DNA from: a virus
Length of the DNA stretch: 37,109 bases
Strand: one strand, 5' to 3'
IMG/VR virus record: IMGVR_UViG_3300047353_000129
Span: 1 to 37,109 of that record
In this document: positions 36,882 to 37,109 of the stretch, one piece after another
Layout: each line of letters opens with the position of its first letter
Position numbering within the stretch: position 1 is the first letter of the stretch
The notes under the pieces: model-generated
What the model saw: the letters and a program-made list of their open reading frames with translations, nothing else
The model's database searches: none
What the model was told of the DNA's origin: nothing
Made by a program: the position numbers and the translations under genes

Positions 36882-37109
36882 TGCCAGATATTGATATAGA
36901 TTTTGCTGATAGAAGTATTATATTAGACAAGATACAACACCGTGTAGCAAAACTAGATAGCGGTAAGAAACATAACACTGGTGTGTATGCTACAGAAATA
37001 CCACACAATCCTGTAGATAATATATCTACAATCGAACACAAGACAGCAGAAGACAGAGGTTACTTTAAACTAGATTTTTTAAATGTGTCTATATACAAAG
37101 ATGTTAAAG
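36881..37109 (+). CDS. DnaE-like (DNA polymerase III alpha palm) protein, 5' part
   Basis: Cut by the right edge; 76 residues visible. Starts MPDIDIDFADR, equivalent to PDFDVDF of bacterial DNA polymerase III alpha, whose Asp residues bind catalytic metal. Then KKHNTGVY aligns with the KHAGGVVI motif, and RGYFKLDFLNVSIY with the GLVKFDFLGLRTL motif that carries the third Asp. In E. coli DnaE these motifs span about 160 residues; here the first and third are about 58 apart, so the domain is strongly condensed. It is translated from TAATG overlap with the zinc-finger gene. It may be an active mini-polymerase, a degraded remnant or a regulatory mimic. Confidence 0.7.
   Translation, partial: MPDIDIDFADRSIILDKIQHRVAKLDSGKKHNTGVYATEIPHNPVDNISTIEHKTAEDRGYFKLDFLNVSIYKDVK

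Noticed and set aside
1-37109. CRISPR arrays, insertion sequences, integrase or attachment sites
   Set aside because: No direct repeat arrays, transposase motifs or recombinase genes were seen; dense, overlapping phage genes fill the window with no gap over about 150 nt.

Overview
The window is a 37 kb piece of an AT-rich, T4-like marine myovirus genome. The sequences look most like the marine T4-type phages of cyanobacteria and SAR11. Recognisable T4 core genes are gp13, gp14, gp15 (neck and tail terminator), gp18 and gp19 (sheath and tube), gp4, gp16 and gp17 (head completion and packaging), gp32, uvsX, uvsY and uvsW (recombination and replication) and a gp62-like clamp-loader subunit. No photosynthesis genes, tRNAs, integrase, IS element or CRISPR array are visible. 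The Kdo genes point to a Gram-negative host with Kdo-containing surface glycans; the host genus cannot be fixed from the window.

Layout. 1-461: the 3' end of a structural protein with a cupredoxin-like domain. 447-4131 (minus): gp14, gp15, a Nudix hydrolase, a cupin and a small unknown protein. 4131-4163: back-to-back late promoters separate gp14 from gp13. 4183-6056: gp13, a small ORF, a nucleotide-kinase-like gene behind a perfect sigma70-type promoter, and an antisense HNH-type gene. 6115-18249 (plus): the late structural and packaging block (gp18, gp19, a second tube-like protein, gp4, gp16, gp17 and conserved unknowns). 18394-21264: gp32, uvsX, a small acidic protein and uvsY, with structured RNA leaders before gp32 and uvsX and a terminator-like hairpin inside uvsY. 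21320-28347: a glycan-modification island with two FkbM-type methyltransferases, one class I methyltransferase, a cytidylyltransferase-cupin fusion, and several glycosyltransferases of which three share one domain. 28396-34331: an unknown gene behind an early-type promoter, uvsW, a conserved unknown, a cupin, a second copy of the class I methyltransferase, S-adenosylmethionine synthetase, and small zinc and membrane proteins. 34328-35759: kdsA and kdsB. 35735 to the end: gp62-like, a zinc-finger protein and the start of a protein resembling the palm of bacterial DNA polymerase III alpha.

How it fits together. Late genes are preceded by a T4-type late motif (NNTAAATA, often GATAAATA). Genes with a Shine-Dalgarno site have it some 20-35 nt before the start codon. 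In six genes without one, it sits 5-6 nt before the start codon, where transcription should begin, which suggests leaderless mRNAs. The accessory genes form a coherent set: KdsA and KdsB would make CMP-Kdo, the repeated GT-B-like domains might transfer sugars, the cytidylyltransferase would make another activated precursor, and MetK would supply SAM to at least four methyltransferases. This is inferred from gene content only. The target (host envelope or virion glycan) is unknown.
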